From Stomorhina lunata (taxonomy: Eukaryota > Arthropoda > Insecta > Diptera > Rhiniidae): 64,000 nucleotides of DNA. The number at the start of each line of letters is the position of its first letter. Position 1 is the stretch's first letter. The stretch is taken from the NCBI GenBank assembly GCA_933228675.1, contig OW121743.1, forward strand, positions 59,142,081-59,206,080. The letters are read 5' to 3'. Both the position numbers and the translations under genes were made by a program. Below the pieces are notes generated by a model. That model was not told the origin of the DNA, made no database searches, and was given only the letters and a program-made list of their open reading frames with translations. Positions 36,066 to 48,239 of the stretch are shown piece after piece.

Positions 36066-37019
36066 ATATAAATTTTAAATAAATGCAAATATTTTACTCT
36101 AACATAATTAATTCAAAACAATTTTCCTATAAATATTTCGTTGAATATTTATTGCAATAAAATTGTAATAAAATCTTTTGTATGCAACTCAAGTCAAGTC
36201 TTGCTTAAAAATTTGTCTTTTATTATTATTAAAACAATGATCGCTCATTGTAAAATGATATTTTTAAATAAAATTGAAGCTATAAAAATAGATTTGATAA
36301 AAAAAAAACAGCAAAATCCAAAATCCACAATGACATTAAAAAATTAAAAACGAAAAACAGAACAGCCAAACACTAGATATTCCTCATGCGATAGGGAAAA
36401 ATATTTAAATAAGAAAAACATATTTACAAAATAAAAATTTAAATTCAACAAAAAAATAAATTAAATTCAAAACTTTAGTTACGGGGAGATAGATATGAGT
36501 AGGCAATCGCAATCATAAAATATTTATACGAAAATAATCCAATATTATGGCAAAATGGCAACGAAAAATTACTTTAAAAATATTTACAACAAAGTATAAA
36601 ATTTCAAACTAAAAATGTAAATTTTTTGTATTGTATTTGTTATTGTTTTGCTGTATTTTTTTATAAGTATTTCTATATTTATTTTTCTTCGATTAGGGAG
36701 TGGTTCAAATTCAAAACTAAATTTACTAACAAATAATGGAATAAAAATGAAATTGTACTCGTAACTACTCGTAGCAGCCAAATAAAACAGAATTTAATAA
36801 AACAAAAACAAATAAACTAAAAATACTAAAAAAAATAATAATAAAAATTGAAATAATTTGAAACTATTTATTGAATACTCAATCGAATTGAATACAATAA
36901 AAATAATGAAAAAAAAAATATCTGATAAATGAACAGACGGATGGATAAAAACTCATATATTTAAAGTTTGTAAACGCAAAATATTTTACAGACATAAATT
37001 AATATAATCTAAAAAAAAA
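36066..37019. other. AT-rich unassigned sequence
   Basis: No gene or RNA seen. Low-complexity A/T runs throughout. Confidence 0.45.
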
Positions 37020-37482
37020 ATAGAAAATAGTTTGATATACATGTTTTTAAAAGAAATAGTTTGATACAAAAATTTTCAATATAAACATTTTTTGTATAAA
37101 CATTTTTACTACGAAAATCTCAATATAAAAATTTTTGAAAGAAAATATTTTGAATAAAAAATTTGAAATATAAAAATGAATTAAATATTTTCAATAAAAA
37201 AATTACGAAAAATGTCTCAGTATAAAAATTTTTGATAGAAAATTTTCGAATATAAAATTTTAAAAATAAAAATTAATTATTTTCAATAAAAATTTTGTCG
37301 ATATAAAAATTTGTTTAAAAAAAGTTTCTATCTTAAATTATTCAAAAGAAAATTTTTCGATACAAAAATTTTCAATTGCAAAATTTTATCGATATAAACA
37401 AGTACAAACATTTTTAAAATCAAGTTTTTTAATAGAATATTTTCATTATAAAAATTTTAAACATAAAAATTTTCAATATAAA
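37020..37482. repeat. Degenerate AT array next to a hammerhead-bearing element
   Basis: Irregular copies of ATAAAAATTTT and CAATATAAAAATTTT blocks. It abuts the terminal hairpin of the element that follows, as in the other copies of that element. Confidence 0.65.
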
Positions 37483-37790
37483 ATTATTCGCACTTAATCC
37501 CAGTCTATTACATTATTAATGTAATAGACAATTTATTGATAAAAGCCAAAAAAATGTTTGTTTGGACAACTAATTCCTCGACGCGTTTCGATGGTCGATT
37601 AGGCCATCATCTTTAGGAGGAGTATCCCTACTTTTAGACAGATCAAAAACTTCGCATTATTAACTATTTTACAAGCACAATAATTACGAATTATGTTTGT
37701 GAATCAAAGGTAAAAGCTCAGATTATCAACTGAACAAAAGCAAACACAAACATTTTTCAGTTTCATCTTCCTTCACTTTTTTTTTTTAAT
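37483..37790 (-). mobile_element. Hammerhead-bearing retroelement terminal repeat, copy 1
   Basis: A left-end hairpin (TCTATTACATT / AATGTAATAGA), then GACGCGTTTCGATGG, ATTAGGCCATC, and a tail with ATTATGTTTGTGAATCAAAG. Read on the - strand it contains a hammerhead-like fold with one core change. It is in direct orientation with copy 2. The likely origin is a Penelope-like element end. Confidence 0.65.
37575..37621 (-). ncRNA. Degraded hammerhead-like motif, copy 1
   Basis: Same arrangement as copy 2 but the core reads CTAAAGA instead of CTGAAGA, so the invariant G5 is lost. Stem I (TCCTC/GAGGA), stem II and GAAA are preserved. Probably inactive. Confidence 0.55.
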
Positions 37791-37924
37791 ATAAAAATTT
37801 TTAAGGGTAAAATTTTTGTTAAAAAGGACCCTTAATTTTGTCACAATTATTTATTATTGTAAAAAATATAAAAAAATATGTAATTATAAAGAATTTTAAT
37901 AAAAAAGTTTATGATATACAAATT

Positions 37925-38240
37925 TTTTCAAAAAGAATGGCTATTCGCATTTTATCCCAAATCTGTTACATTTATTAATGTAACATACCAATTTATTGAT
38001 AAAAAGCCAAAAATTGTTTGCGGAGAAACCGAAATTCCTCGACGCGTTTCGATGGTTGGTTAGGCCATCTCTTCAGGAGGATTGTCCCCAATTAAGACAG
38101 ATCGAAAACCTCGCATTAATACTTATTTACAAACAAAACTTTTCAGAATTATGTTCATAAACCATAAGTAAAAGCGTAGATCATCGACTGAACAAAACAC
38201 AAACAATTTTCAGTTTTCATCTTCCTTCACTTCCCACATT
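37925..38240 (-). mobile_element. Hammerhead-bearing retroelement terminal repeat, copy 2
   Basis: Left end CAAAAAGAATGGCTATTCGC, hairpin TGTTACATTTATTAATGTAACA, then AAGCCAAAAATTGTTTGCGG, the motif block and a tail through CGACTGAACAAAACACAAAC. About 80% like copy 1 and very like the copies at 48.3-49.3 kb. Confidence 0.7.
38036..38081 (-). ncRNA. Hammerhead ribozyme motif, copy 2 (core intact)
   Basis: On the - strand: stem I strand TCCTC, core CTGAAGA, stem II GATGG with a 9-nt loop and CCATC, then GAAA, then CGCGTC with the GTC cleavage triplet, and the second stem I strand GAGGA. All invariant core bases are present. Stem III is the self-complementary ACGCGT, which cannot fold on itself and would need a dimer, as known for Penelope-like element hammerheads. 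Confidence 0.7.
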
Positions 38241-38369
38241 CTGGCTGTGAAGAAAATTTTTACAAATTTTTAATAGAAAACTTTTCAATAGAAAATGTTT
38301 TAATTTAAAACAAACATTGTTTGATAAAAAAAAAAAATTTTCAATAGAAAATTTTAATTTTTTAATTCT

Positions 38370-38740
38370 TCGATATGGGCAAATCCCGCCTGACGGACGA
38401 TACATTTGTACGGATTTTGTTGTACTTAAATGTATCCCATTGCCGTTCGATTGTGCTATCGAATGGCATTTGTTAATTTACATTTTTCTTTTGGAGGAAA
38501 AAGATATTCGCATTTAAAGTTCTGTGACGGACGCTATAAAAAATGGAAGTGACTTTTTTTTCAACACGTGTTTCCCTAAATTTTACCAAATCGGTCATAA
38601 TAATAAAAAAATTGTAAATACATTGAAGATAGAACAAAATCAGTGGATTCAAAAACAGCTTTTAAAAGATATTTCTAAGTTTCCAGTTTCACCTGAAATC
38701 CATAAATGTACTGTGGCGGACGCTACGCGAAGGACGTAAG
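38370..38740. repeat. Unidentified element with CTGTGACGGACGCTA direct repeats
   Basis: CTGTGACGGACGCTA at about 38521 and CTGTGGCGGACGCTACGCG at about 38711 lie 190 bp apart in direct orientation. A hairpin GCCGTTCGAT/ATCGAATGGC (one mismatch) is at 38442-38467. A 71-codon frame between them has no known motif. Confidence 0.5.
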
Positions 38741-38804
38741 GAGTAAAAACTTTACTTTAATGTTTTTTATTAGGAAAAAATTCATATTTCATATTTTTTT
38801 TAAG

Positions 38805-39060
38805 AATTCGTTAATCAGTGAAAATAACGGTTTTATTTGTTCCCGAATTTCATCTCCTACCTTTTTATGTTTGTAAACTTTTGAAAACTGTAGATAGGTT
38901 ATTTCGTCTTTTAGGTGACGATATGTAGTATATTTTGTTGAAATCGGCCCATATTTGACTATACCTCCCATACAAGACCAATTCTTTGAATAACCCAAAA
39001 AATAACAAAAAAATGCCTGTAAAATAAAATAAAAATAATTCTTGCTAAAACTTTTCACTG
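38805..39060 (-). mobile_element. DINE-1-like element, left part split by a satellite
   Basis: GTTGAAATCGGCCCATATTT followed by GACTATACCTCCCATACAAG matches the module at 53811-53850 of the copy at 53.4 kb. The rest of the element resumes at about 43.3 kb beyond the satellite. Confidence 0.6.
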
Positions 39061-39470
39061 ATAAGTCTTATGTAAATGAAGACTTTATTTTGAAAGTGGA
39101 ATAAGTCCACATTCCAAAAAAATTTGGTTAATAATGGGGAAAGGTTCTGTAATTGTGGATCTAACTATACGAAAAATAATTAATTTTAAATTTACAAAAC
39201 TTACTAAAATTTTGACAGTCAAATATTTTGTCAACGATTTGATGCAAATTTTTATTTTGAAAGTGGTTAAAGTCCCATATATTTTTCAATTTAAAAGAAA
39301 AAATATTCATACAAAATAAAAATTTCAAATTTATTTGTTTTGAAAGTGGACTAAGTACAATACATTTCTAATTTCAAAAGAAAATATTTCTTCAAACAAA
39401 ATGATAATTAAAATTTTTCTTGAAAGTGGGTTAAGTCCAATGCATTTTTAAATTCAAATACTGAAAATTT
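39060..39470. repeat. 80-165-bp degenerate repeats leading into the satellite
   Basis: TTGAAAGTGG followed by a TTAAGTCC-like pentad recurs at about 39091, 39256, 39340 and 39419. The first copy, preceded by GAAGACTTTATT, has an inverted partner at 43268-43302. Confidence 0.75.
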
Positions 39471-42400
39471 GGCGAAATGATTTTTCAAAAATTTACTTTT
39501 TATGAGAAATTTTTCAAAAATTTACTTTTTATAGGAAATTTTTCAAAAATTTACTTTTTATAGGAAATTTTTCAAAAATTTACTTTTTATAGGAAATTTT
39601 TCAAAAATTTACTTTTTATAGGAAATTTTTCAAAAATTTACTTTTTATAGGAAATTTTTCAAAAATTTACTTTTTATAGGAAATTTTTCAAAAATTTACT
39701 TTTTATAGGAAATTTTTCAAAAATTTACTTTTTATAGGAAATTTTTCAAAAATTTACTTTTTATAGGAAATTTTTTAAAAATTTACTTTTTATAGGAAAT
39801 TTTTCAAAAATTTACTTTTTATAGGAAATTTTTCAAAAATTTACTTTTTATAGGAAATTTTTCGAAAATTTACTTTTTATAGGAAGTTTTTCAAAAATTT
39901 ACTTTTTATAGGAAGTTTTGCAAAAATTTACTTTTTATAGGAAGTTTTTAAAAACTTACTTTTTATAGGAAATTTTTCAAAAATTTACTTTTTATAGGAA
40001 ATTTTTCAAAAATTTACTTTTTATAGGAAATTTTTCAAAAATTTACTTTTTATAGGAAATTTTTCAAAAATTTACTTTTTATAGGAAATTTTTCAAAAAT
40101 TTACTTTTTATAGGAAATTTTTCAAAAATTTACTTTTTATAGGAAATTTTTCAAAAATTTACTTTTTATAGGAAATTTTTCAAAAATTTACTTTTTATAG
40201 GAAATTTTTCAAAAATTTACTTTTTATAGGAAATTTTTCAAAAATTTACTTTTTATAGGAAATTTTTCAAAAATTTACTTTTTATAGGAAATTTTTCAAA
40301 AATTTACTTTTTATAGGAAATTTTTCAAAAATTTACTTTTTATAGGAAATTTTTCAAAAATTTACTATTTATAGGAAATTTTTCAAAAATTTACTTTTTA
40401 TAGGAAATTTTTCAAAAATTTACTTTTTATAGGAAATTTTTCAAAAATTTACTATTTATAGGAAATTTTTCAAAAATTTACTTTTTATAGGAAATTTTTC
40501 AAAAATTTACTTTTTATAGAAAATTTTTCAAAAATTTACTTTTTATAGGAAGTTTTTCAAAAATTTACTTTTTATAGGAAATTTTTCAAAAATTTACTTT
40601 TTATGGGAAAATTTTCAAAAATTTACTTTTATGGGAAATTTTTCAAAAATTTACTTTTTATAGGAAATTTTTCAAAAATTTACTTTTTATAGGAAATTTT
40701 TCAAAAATTTACTTTTTATAGGAAATTTTTCAAAAATTTACTTTTTATAGGAAATTTTTCAAAAATTTACTTTTTATAGGAAATTTTTCAAAAATTTACT
40801 TTTTATAGGAAATTTTTCAAAAATTTACTTTTTATAGGAAATTTTTCAAAAATTTACTTTTTATAGGAAATTTTTCAAATATTTACTTTTTATAGGAAAT
40901 TTTTCAAAAATTTACTTTTTATAGGAAATTTTTCAAAAATTTACTTTTTATACGAAATTTTTCAAAAATTTACTTTTTATAGGAAATTTTTCAAAAATTT
41001 ACTTTTTATAGGAAATTTTTCAAAAATTTACTTTTTATAGGAAATTTTTCAAAAATTTACTATTTATAGGAAATTTTTCAAAAATTTACTTTTTATAGGA
41101 AATTTTTCAAAAATTTACTTTTTATAGAAAATTTTTCAAAAATTTACTTTTTATAGGAAGTTTTTCAAAAATTTACTTTTTATAGGAAATTTTTCAAAAA
41201 TTTACTTTTTATAGGAAATTTTTCAAAAATTTACTTTTTATAGGAAATTTTTCAAATATTTACTTTTTATAGGAAATTTTTCAAAAATTTACTTTTTATA
41301 GGAAATTTTTCAAAAATTTACTTTTTATAGGAAATTTTTCAAAAATTTACTTTTTATAGGAAATTTTTCAAAAATTTACTTTTTATAGGAAATTTTTCAA
41401 AAATTTACTTTTTATAGGAAATTTTTCAAAAATTTACTTTTTATAGGAAATTTTTCAAAAATTTACTTTTTATAGAAAATTTTTCAAAAATTTACTTTTT
41501 ATAGGAAATTTTTCAAAAATTTACTTTTTATAGGAAATTTTTCAAAAATTTACTTTTTATGGGAAAATTTTCAAAAATTTACTTTTATGGGAAATTTTTC
41601 AAAAATTTACTTTTTTTAGGAAATTTTTCAAAAATTTACTTTTTATAGGAAATTTTTCAAAAATTTACTTTTTATAGGAAATTTTTCAAAAATTTACTTT
41701 TTTTTAGGAAATTTTTCAAAAATTTACTTTTTTTTTAGGAAATTTTTCAAAAATTTACTTTTTTTTAGGAAATTTTTCAAAAATTTACTTTTTTTTAGGA
41801 AATTTTTCAAAAATTTACTTTTTATAGGAAATTTTTCAAAAATTTACTTTTTATAGGAAATTTTTCAAAAATTTACTTTTTATAGGAAATTTTTCAAAAA
41901 TTTATTTTTTATAGGAAATTTTTCAAAAATTTATTTTTTATAGGAAATTTTTCAAAAATTTACTTTTTATAGGAAATTTTTCAAAAATTTACTTTTTATA
42001 GGAAATTTTTCAAAAATTTGCTTTTTATAGGAAATTTTTCAAAAATTTACTTTTTATGGGAAATTTTTCAAAAATTTACTTTTTATGGGAAATTTTTCAA
42101 AAATTTACATTTTATAGGAAATTTTTCAAAAATTTACTTTTTATAGCAAATTTTTCAAAAATTTACTTTTTATAGGAAATTTTTCAAAAATTTACTTTTT
42201 ATAGGAAATTTTTCAAAAATTTACTTTTTATAGGAAATTTTTCAAAAATTTACTTTTTATAGGAAATTTTTCAAAAATTTACTTTTTATAGGAAATTTTT
42301 CAAACATTTACTTTTTATAGGAAATTTTTCAAACATTTACTTTTTATAGGAAATTTTTCAAGAATTTACTTTTTATAGGAAATTTTTCAAAAATTTACTT

Positions 42401-43145
42401 TTTATAGGAAATTTTTCAAAAATTTACTTTTTATAGGAAATTTTTCAAAAATTTACTTTTTATAGGAAATTTTTCAAAAATTTACTTTTTATAGGAAATT
42501 TTTCAAAAATTTACTTTTTATAGGAAATTTTTCAAAAATTTACTTTTTATAGGAAATTTTTCAAAAATTTACTTTTTATAGGAAATTTTTCAAAAATTTA
42601 CTTTTGATAGGAAATTTTTCAACAAATTACTTTTTATAGGAAATTTTTCAAAAATTTACTTTTTATAGAAAATTTTTCAAAAATTTACTTTTTTAGGAAA
42701 TTTTTCAAAAATTTACTTTTTATAAGAAAATTTTTCAAAAATTTACTTTTTATAGGAAATTTTTCAAAAATTTACTTTTTATAGGAAATTTTTCAAAAAT
42801 TTACTTTTTATAGGAAATTTTTCAAAAATTTACTTTTTATAGGAAATTTTTCAAAAATTTACTTTTTATAGGACATTTTTCAAAAATTTACTTTTTATAG
42901 GAAATTTTTCAAAAATTTGCTTTTTATAGGAAATTTTTCAAAAATTTACTTTTTATAGGAAATTTTTCAAAAATTTACTTTTTATAGGAAATTTAATTTT
43001 TATAGGAAATTTTTCAAAAATTTACTTTTTATAGGAAATTTTTCAAAAATTTACTTTTTATAGGAAATCTTTCAAAAATTTACTTTTTATAGGGAATTTT
43101 TCAAAAATTTACTTTTTATAGGAAATTTTTCAAAAATTTATTTGT
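39471..43145 (+). repeat. 29-bp satellite array (family C)
   Basis: About 126 copies of a 29-bp unit: AGGAAATTTTTCAAAAATTT followed by ACTTTTTAT. There is higher-order structure. A run of variant units (TATAGAAAAT then AGGAAGTTTT) recurs about 608 bp apart (40516 and 41123), and the GGGAAAATTTT/TTTTATGGG pair recurs 956 bp apart (40605 and 41561). Local blocks carry T-run expansions (41700-41820). Confidence 0.95.
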
Positions 43146-43450
43146 ATGAAAGAAAAAATTTTATAGGTTTTGATCAAAGCCTAAGATTTAATTTTCTAAA
43201 ATGGGTCACCTATATTTTTTAAAAACACTAAAATGCAAAACCCTTTATATCTCAATTTAAAAAAAAAATGGACTTAATCCACTTTCAAAATAAGGTCTTC
43301 AAATATAAATCAATAAGCAAAATGTCGTGACAATTAGTCCACATTTGACCCTCGCTCTTGTTATGTTTTTCACTATTGGTCCAAATATGACCTAAGTGGT
43401 GGCTATAGCGGGGGTTAACTAACTATAACCCTTTCTTACTTATTTTTTTT
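43146..43450 (-). mobile_element. DINE-1-like element, right part beyond the satellite
   Basis: Contains GACTTAATCCACTTTCAAAA then AAGGTCTTCAAATATA (inverted copy of the left border at 39080), AGTCCACATTTGACCCTCGC, and the family terminus ...CTATAACCCTTTCTTACTTA. This matches the corresponding right end at 54.0-54.25 kb. Confidence 0.65.
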
Positions 43451-44290
43451 CTATCAAAAGCATTTAAAAAATGTAAAAATTTTCCGTTCACACTCTTTAC
43501 TTACTTAACTTGACTACGTTTATAATTTAATAGTTTTAATGGTGAAATATTTATTCAAAGTGTATAAAAATTATGTGTAAAAGAAACAGAACAAATAAAA
43601 TATTTATTAAAATGAAAAATAAATAATGAATAAAAAAAACAACAAAAATAATTTTAACAATCCAAAAAAGTTGAAAATTATTTACACACACTTAAGAAAA
43701 GTTCAAGAAAATATGTATAATAAAAAATTTAATAAAATAAATTTAAAGACACATGAAGTTAATTTTAATGTAATGGAATTGGAATTCAAAATTAAAAAAA
43801 TAAGTAGAAGTAAATGACTTATGTTCAAAACATTTTTTTATTGTTGAAATTTTGCTTAATTGAAAAAATTTATAATTATTAATCATTTATGTATGTATGT
43901 TTTTATAAGGTATGTTAAGAAATATATTTATGAACATTTGTATATTTAGATAACATACATACATTCGTATGTATGTGTATGTCGAAAAGGTATTTAAATT
44001 TTTCACCGGAAGTGAAATGAACTTAAATAGACTTTTAATTTAAAGTTAATCAATAAAAGAAACGTGTTTTAAAATGCATTTACAAAAAATTAAAAGAATT
44101 TAAATATTTAAAATTTTATTTTAAATTTAGGTTTAATTTTAAAGCTTATAAGAAAACTTATTCCCATTTTTTTTTTAAATATAACGGTTTTGAAATTTTT
44201 TAATAATTTCTTGTGAGCGCCAAATTAAGGTTTATTGTTTTTTTCCCCCAAACAAGACTAAATAAAAATGAAAGTAGACCATTATTAGAC
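43451..44290. other. AT-rich unassigned sequence
   Basis: No supported gene. A 63-codon K/N-rich frame at 43626 is attributable to composition. ATACATAC/GTATGTATGT simple sequence lies at 43890-43985. Confidence 0.45.
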
Positions 44291-44294
44291 TAAA

Positions 44295-46075
44295 ATTTTA
44301 CTATTTTTATAGGAAATTTTTCAAAAATTTACTATTTTTTAATAGGAAATTTTTCAAAAATTTACTATTTTTTAATAGGAAATTTTTCAAAAATTTACTA
44401 TTTTTTAATAGGAAATAATTTCCTATTTTTTAAAAGGAAATTTTTCAAAAATTTCCTATTTTTTAATAGGAAATTTTTCAAAAATTTCCTATTTTTTAAT
44501 AGGAAATTTTTCAAAAATTTCCTATTTTTATAGTATTTTTATAGTATAATATTATATAATTTTTCAAAAATTTCCTATTTTTATAGGAAATTTTTCAAAA
44601 ATTTCCTATTTTTATAGGAAATTTTTCAAAAATTTCCTATTTTTATAGGAAATTTTTCAAAAATTTCCTATTTTTATAGGAAATTTTTCAAAAATTTCCT
44701 ATTTTTATAGGAAATTTTTCAAAAATTTCCTATTTTTATAGGAAATTTTTCAAAAATTTCCTATTTTTATAGGAAATTTTTCAAAAATTTCCTATTTTTA
44801 TAGGAAATTTTTCAAAAATTTCCTATTTTTATAGGAAATTTTTCAAAAATTTCCTATTTTTATAGGAAATTTTTCAAAAATTTCCTATTTTTATAGGAAA
44901 TTTTTCAAAAATTTCCTATTTTTATAGGAAATTTTTCAAAAATTTCCTATTTTTATAGGAAATTTTTCAAAAATTTCCTATTTTTATAGGAAATTTTTCA
45001 AAAATTTCCTATTTTTATAGGAAATTTTTCAAAAATTTCCTATTTTTATAGGAAATTTTTCAAAAATTTCCTATTTTTATAGGAAATTTTTCAAAAATTT
45101 CCTATTTTTATAGGAAATTTTTCAAAAATTTCCTATTTTTATAGGAAATTTTTCAAAAATTTCCTATTTTTATAGGAAATTTTTCAAAAATTTCCTATTT
45201 TGATAGGAAATTTTTCAAAAATTTCCTATTTTTATAGGAAATTTTTCAAAAATTTCCTATTTTTATAGGAAATTTTTCAAAAATTTCCTATTTTTATAGG
45301 AAATTTTTCAAAAATTTCCTATTTTTATAGGAAATTTTTCAAAAATTTCCTATTTTTATAGCAAATTTTTCAAAAATTTCCTATTTTTATAGGAAATTTT
45401 TCAAAAATTTCCTATTTTTATAGGAAATTTTTCAAAAATTTCCTATTTTTATAGGAAATTTTTCAAAAATTTCCTATTTTTATAGGAAATTTTTCAAAAA
45501 TTTTCTATTTTTATAGGAAATTTTTCAAAAATTTCCTATTTTTATAGGAAATTTTTCAAAAATTTCCTATTTTTATAGGAAATTTTTCAAAAATTTCCAA
45601 GTTTTAAAGGAAATTTTTCAAAAATTTCCAAGTTTTATAGGAAATTTTTCAAAAATTTCCTATTTTTTTAGGAAATTTTTCAAAAATTTCCTATTTTTAT
45701 AGGAAATTTTTCAAAAATTTCCTATTTTTATAGGAAATTTTTCAAAAATTTCCTATTTTTATAGAAAATTTTTCAAAAATTTCCTATGTTTATAGGAAAT
45801 TTTTCAAAAATTTCCTATTTTTATAGGAAATTTTTCAAAAATTTCCTATTTTTATAGGAAATTTTTCAAAAATTTCCTATTTTTATAGGAAATTTTTCAA
45901 AAATTTCCTATTTTTATAGGAAATTTTTCAAAAATTTCCTATTTTTATAGGAAATTTTTCAAATTTTTTTAAAAATTTCCTCTTTTTATGGAATTTTTTT
46001 ATTGAATGTTTTTCAAAAATTTCCACTTTTTATAGGAAATTTCCTATTTTTATAGGAAATTTTTCAAAAATTTAC
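44295..46075 (-). repeat. 31-bp satellite array, inverted copy of family A (family D)
   Basis: The unit is AGGAAATTTTTCAAAAATTT followed by CCTATTTTTAT, the reverse complement of the 11.3-15.2 kb unit. About 50 copies. The first few (44300-44410) carry AAATTTACTATTTTTTAATA, intermediate between this unit and family C. The right edge decays from 45960. Confidence 0.94.
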
Positions 46076-46079
46076 TAAA

Positions 46080-48030
46080 AATATTTTTCAACTTTTTACT
46101 ACCTTTAGCTCAACGTAAAACCAAATAAGTTTCTTTCATCAGTTCAAACTAATTCTGGTAAACAAGATAGAGAAAACCAACAATAAAGTATCTAAAAGAA
46201 AAAATAACAGTCAAAACAAACGACAAACCGGCAATCAAACCAACCAACCAAACAACAAACCATCGAACCTAACTAAGGACCAACTGTAACTGTATGAAAG
46301 AAATAAATAAAATTAGTTTGATTAGTTTGATGTTCATTTAATGTTTAAGAAAACAGAATCTCAGTCAAGTAATTTAGAGGAAAAACGAAATAAAATAACA
46401 ACAAAAATTATTCCGAGTTTTAAAAATGACTGGGAAGTCAGAATTGAAAAACAAGAAGAAAATCCAAAAAAAACACTCAGAAAATAAAAACAAATTTACA
46501 CAACACAATTTTATTTACTTACATACAATTTCGAACGTAAAAATTTACGTAAAAAGAACAAAATCACACATCACATTACACACATACATACAAACTCACA
46601 TTCACAAATAAAATAGAACTAAGAAAAAAAAAACTAGGAATTCGAACATTCAACTTCTTAAGCAAATATCTAGTATCTAGTAGATACGAAAACTTAAAAT
46701 ACAAAAACAAAATAACAAACGAAATAAAAAATAGTAAAAATAAATAACTAAAAAAATGAAAAAAATAAAAAAATTGTATCTCGTACATTAAACCACATTC
46801 TATAGAGTAGATTCTACAGCCAGAGTCATTGGTCGTATCTGCTATTGTATGTTGTATCTTTGGTATGCATGTGTAAGTATGTTTTGTCGTATGAATGTAA
46901 GAAGTCTTATGTATGTTTGCAAGTTAAATTTATGAAAATCATCATAAAATAAATACAGACTAAAATATTGTACAAAATAACACAAACAAACTCATATATT
47001 TTCATATAAAACTTATATCAACTTCATAAAATGTACGAAAACATTTTGTAAAAAAATAGTTTACCTACAAAAAAGACGGAGAAGAAATATTTTTGTACAA
47101 CTACAATTTTTACACCATTTATAAAAATCAAAGTAAAGGATCTAATTTGTTGAACGAAGAGGTATTAATATAATTGAGACGAAGGACTATTTTCGTCGAG
47201 AATGACGAATTCGTCTTAAAAATTCGTTGTGTACATTCGTCCATTGAACACATTTGGGACAAATAAACATTACTAGAAAAATATAAATGGAAATAAGTCT
47301 GTTACTTCTAAACAGTTAAGCGGATTTAAAAATAATTTTATGTGCATATAGTAGAAATGTTGGGGTGCTTAAGTTTTGAACTTGAAAAGCCTATCTTTTA
47401 CTGGGGCGGCACAATCGGCCCTCAAAGTAATACACCTCAGACCCAAAAATCTTTTTAAACTATATATAAATTTCGTTTTTTAACCTATTTTAAGAATCAT
47501 ACTTTGTAACAAAAATAAGGGTCAAGATCTACAGAAAAAATCGCGACATGCATATCATATCTCTTAATGTTTTAAAGATATTCGACTTCAAAAATTAAAA
47601 TTTTAAATTAAAACAAAAATTAATCGTTCGTCCCAACTGCGTTCATACCTTAACCCTTCTACACTTTTTGCTATAATTTCATAAAATCTCATAAAATATA
47701 ATTTACATACATTTCATACATTTAATATTGAATAAACATTTATATTTAGTCCTTTAATTCCTGGTGGAAAATAAATAATTTAAGAAAACTTCTGAAGATG
47801 TGATTATATCAAAATAGGTGACGAATCGAACATCTACCCCAATAAGTCCGAACGTAGACAACAGTCACCTATATTAGTCATTCCTTATCTAAGTACTTCG
47901 AAGTAAATAGTCGCCTGTGGACTAGTCTTAATTGTACTATTGGTGGATCGTACAACGGTCAAATCTAAATGGTAAAAAGCTTTTTGTTTCTCAGAAGTCG
48001 TCGAAGACATAAAATAAAACCAGGCTCTTA
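46080..48030. other. AT-rich sequence, no gene identified
   Basis: A-rich low-complexity sequence with AAACCAACCAACC near 46240 and ACATACATACAAAC near 46580. A palindrome GACGAATTCGTC sits at 47204-47215, and an inverted pair ATAGGTGAC/GTCACCTAT lies at about 47815 and 47865. Open frames here look incidental. Confidence 0.4.
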
Positions 48031-48036
48031 AGCCCG

Positions 48037-48180
48037 ATGATTCTTCATCACAACAACCCCGCACACATCGGCTCAGATCAAGGACTTTTTATTATCAAAA
48101 ATTTCAAGTTAATGCATGGTCCAGCGACTTCTTTTCATTGTCATAATAAACTATATTTGTTGCTATCAAAATTGGTCCAT
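48037..48180 (+). pseudogene. mariner transposase C-terminal remnant
   Basis: MILHHNNPAHIGSDQGLFII then KNFKLMHGPATSFH resembles the mariner signature (LHHDNAPAH, the region of the second catalytic Asp) and the following residues before the PPYSPDLAP block, here lost. The catalytic position D is replaced by N and the reading decays after about 45 codons. Dead fragment. Confidence 0.65.
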
Positions 48181-48239
48181 CAATCTAGACTTCGCATAGC
48201 CACAAATTTGACTATATTTAACCCTCTGCGGCTGACGTG

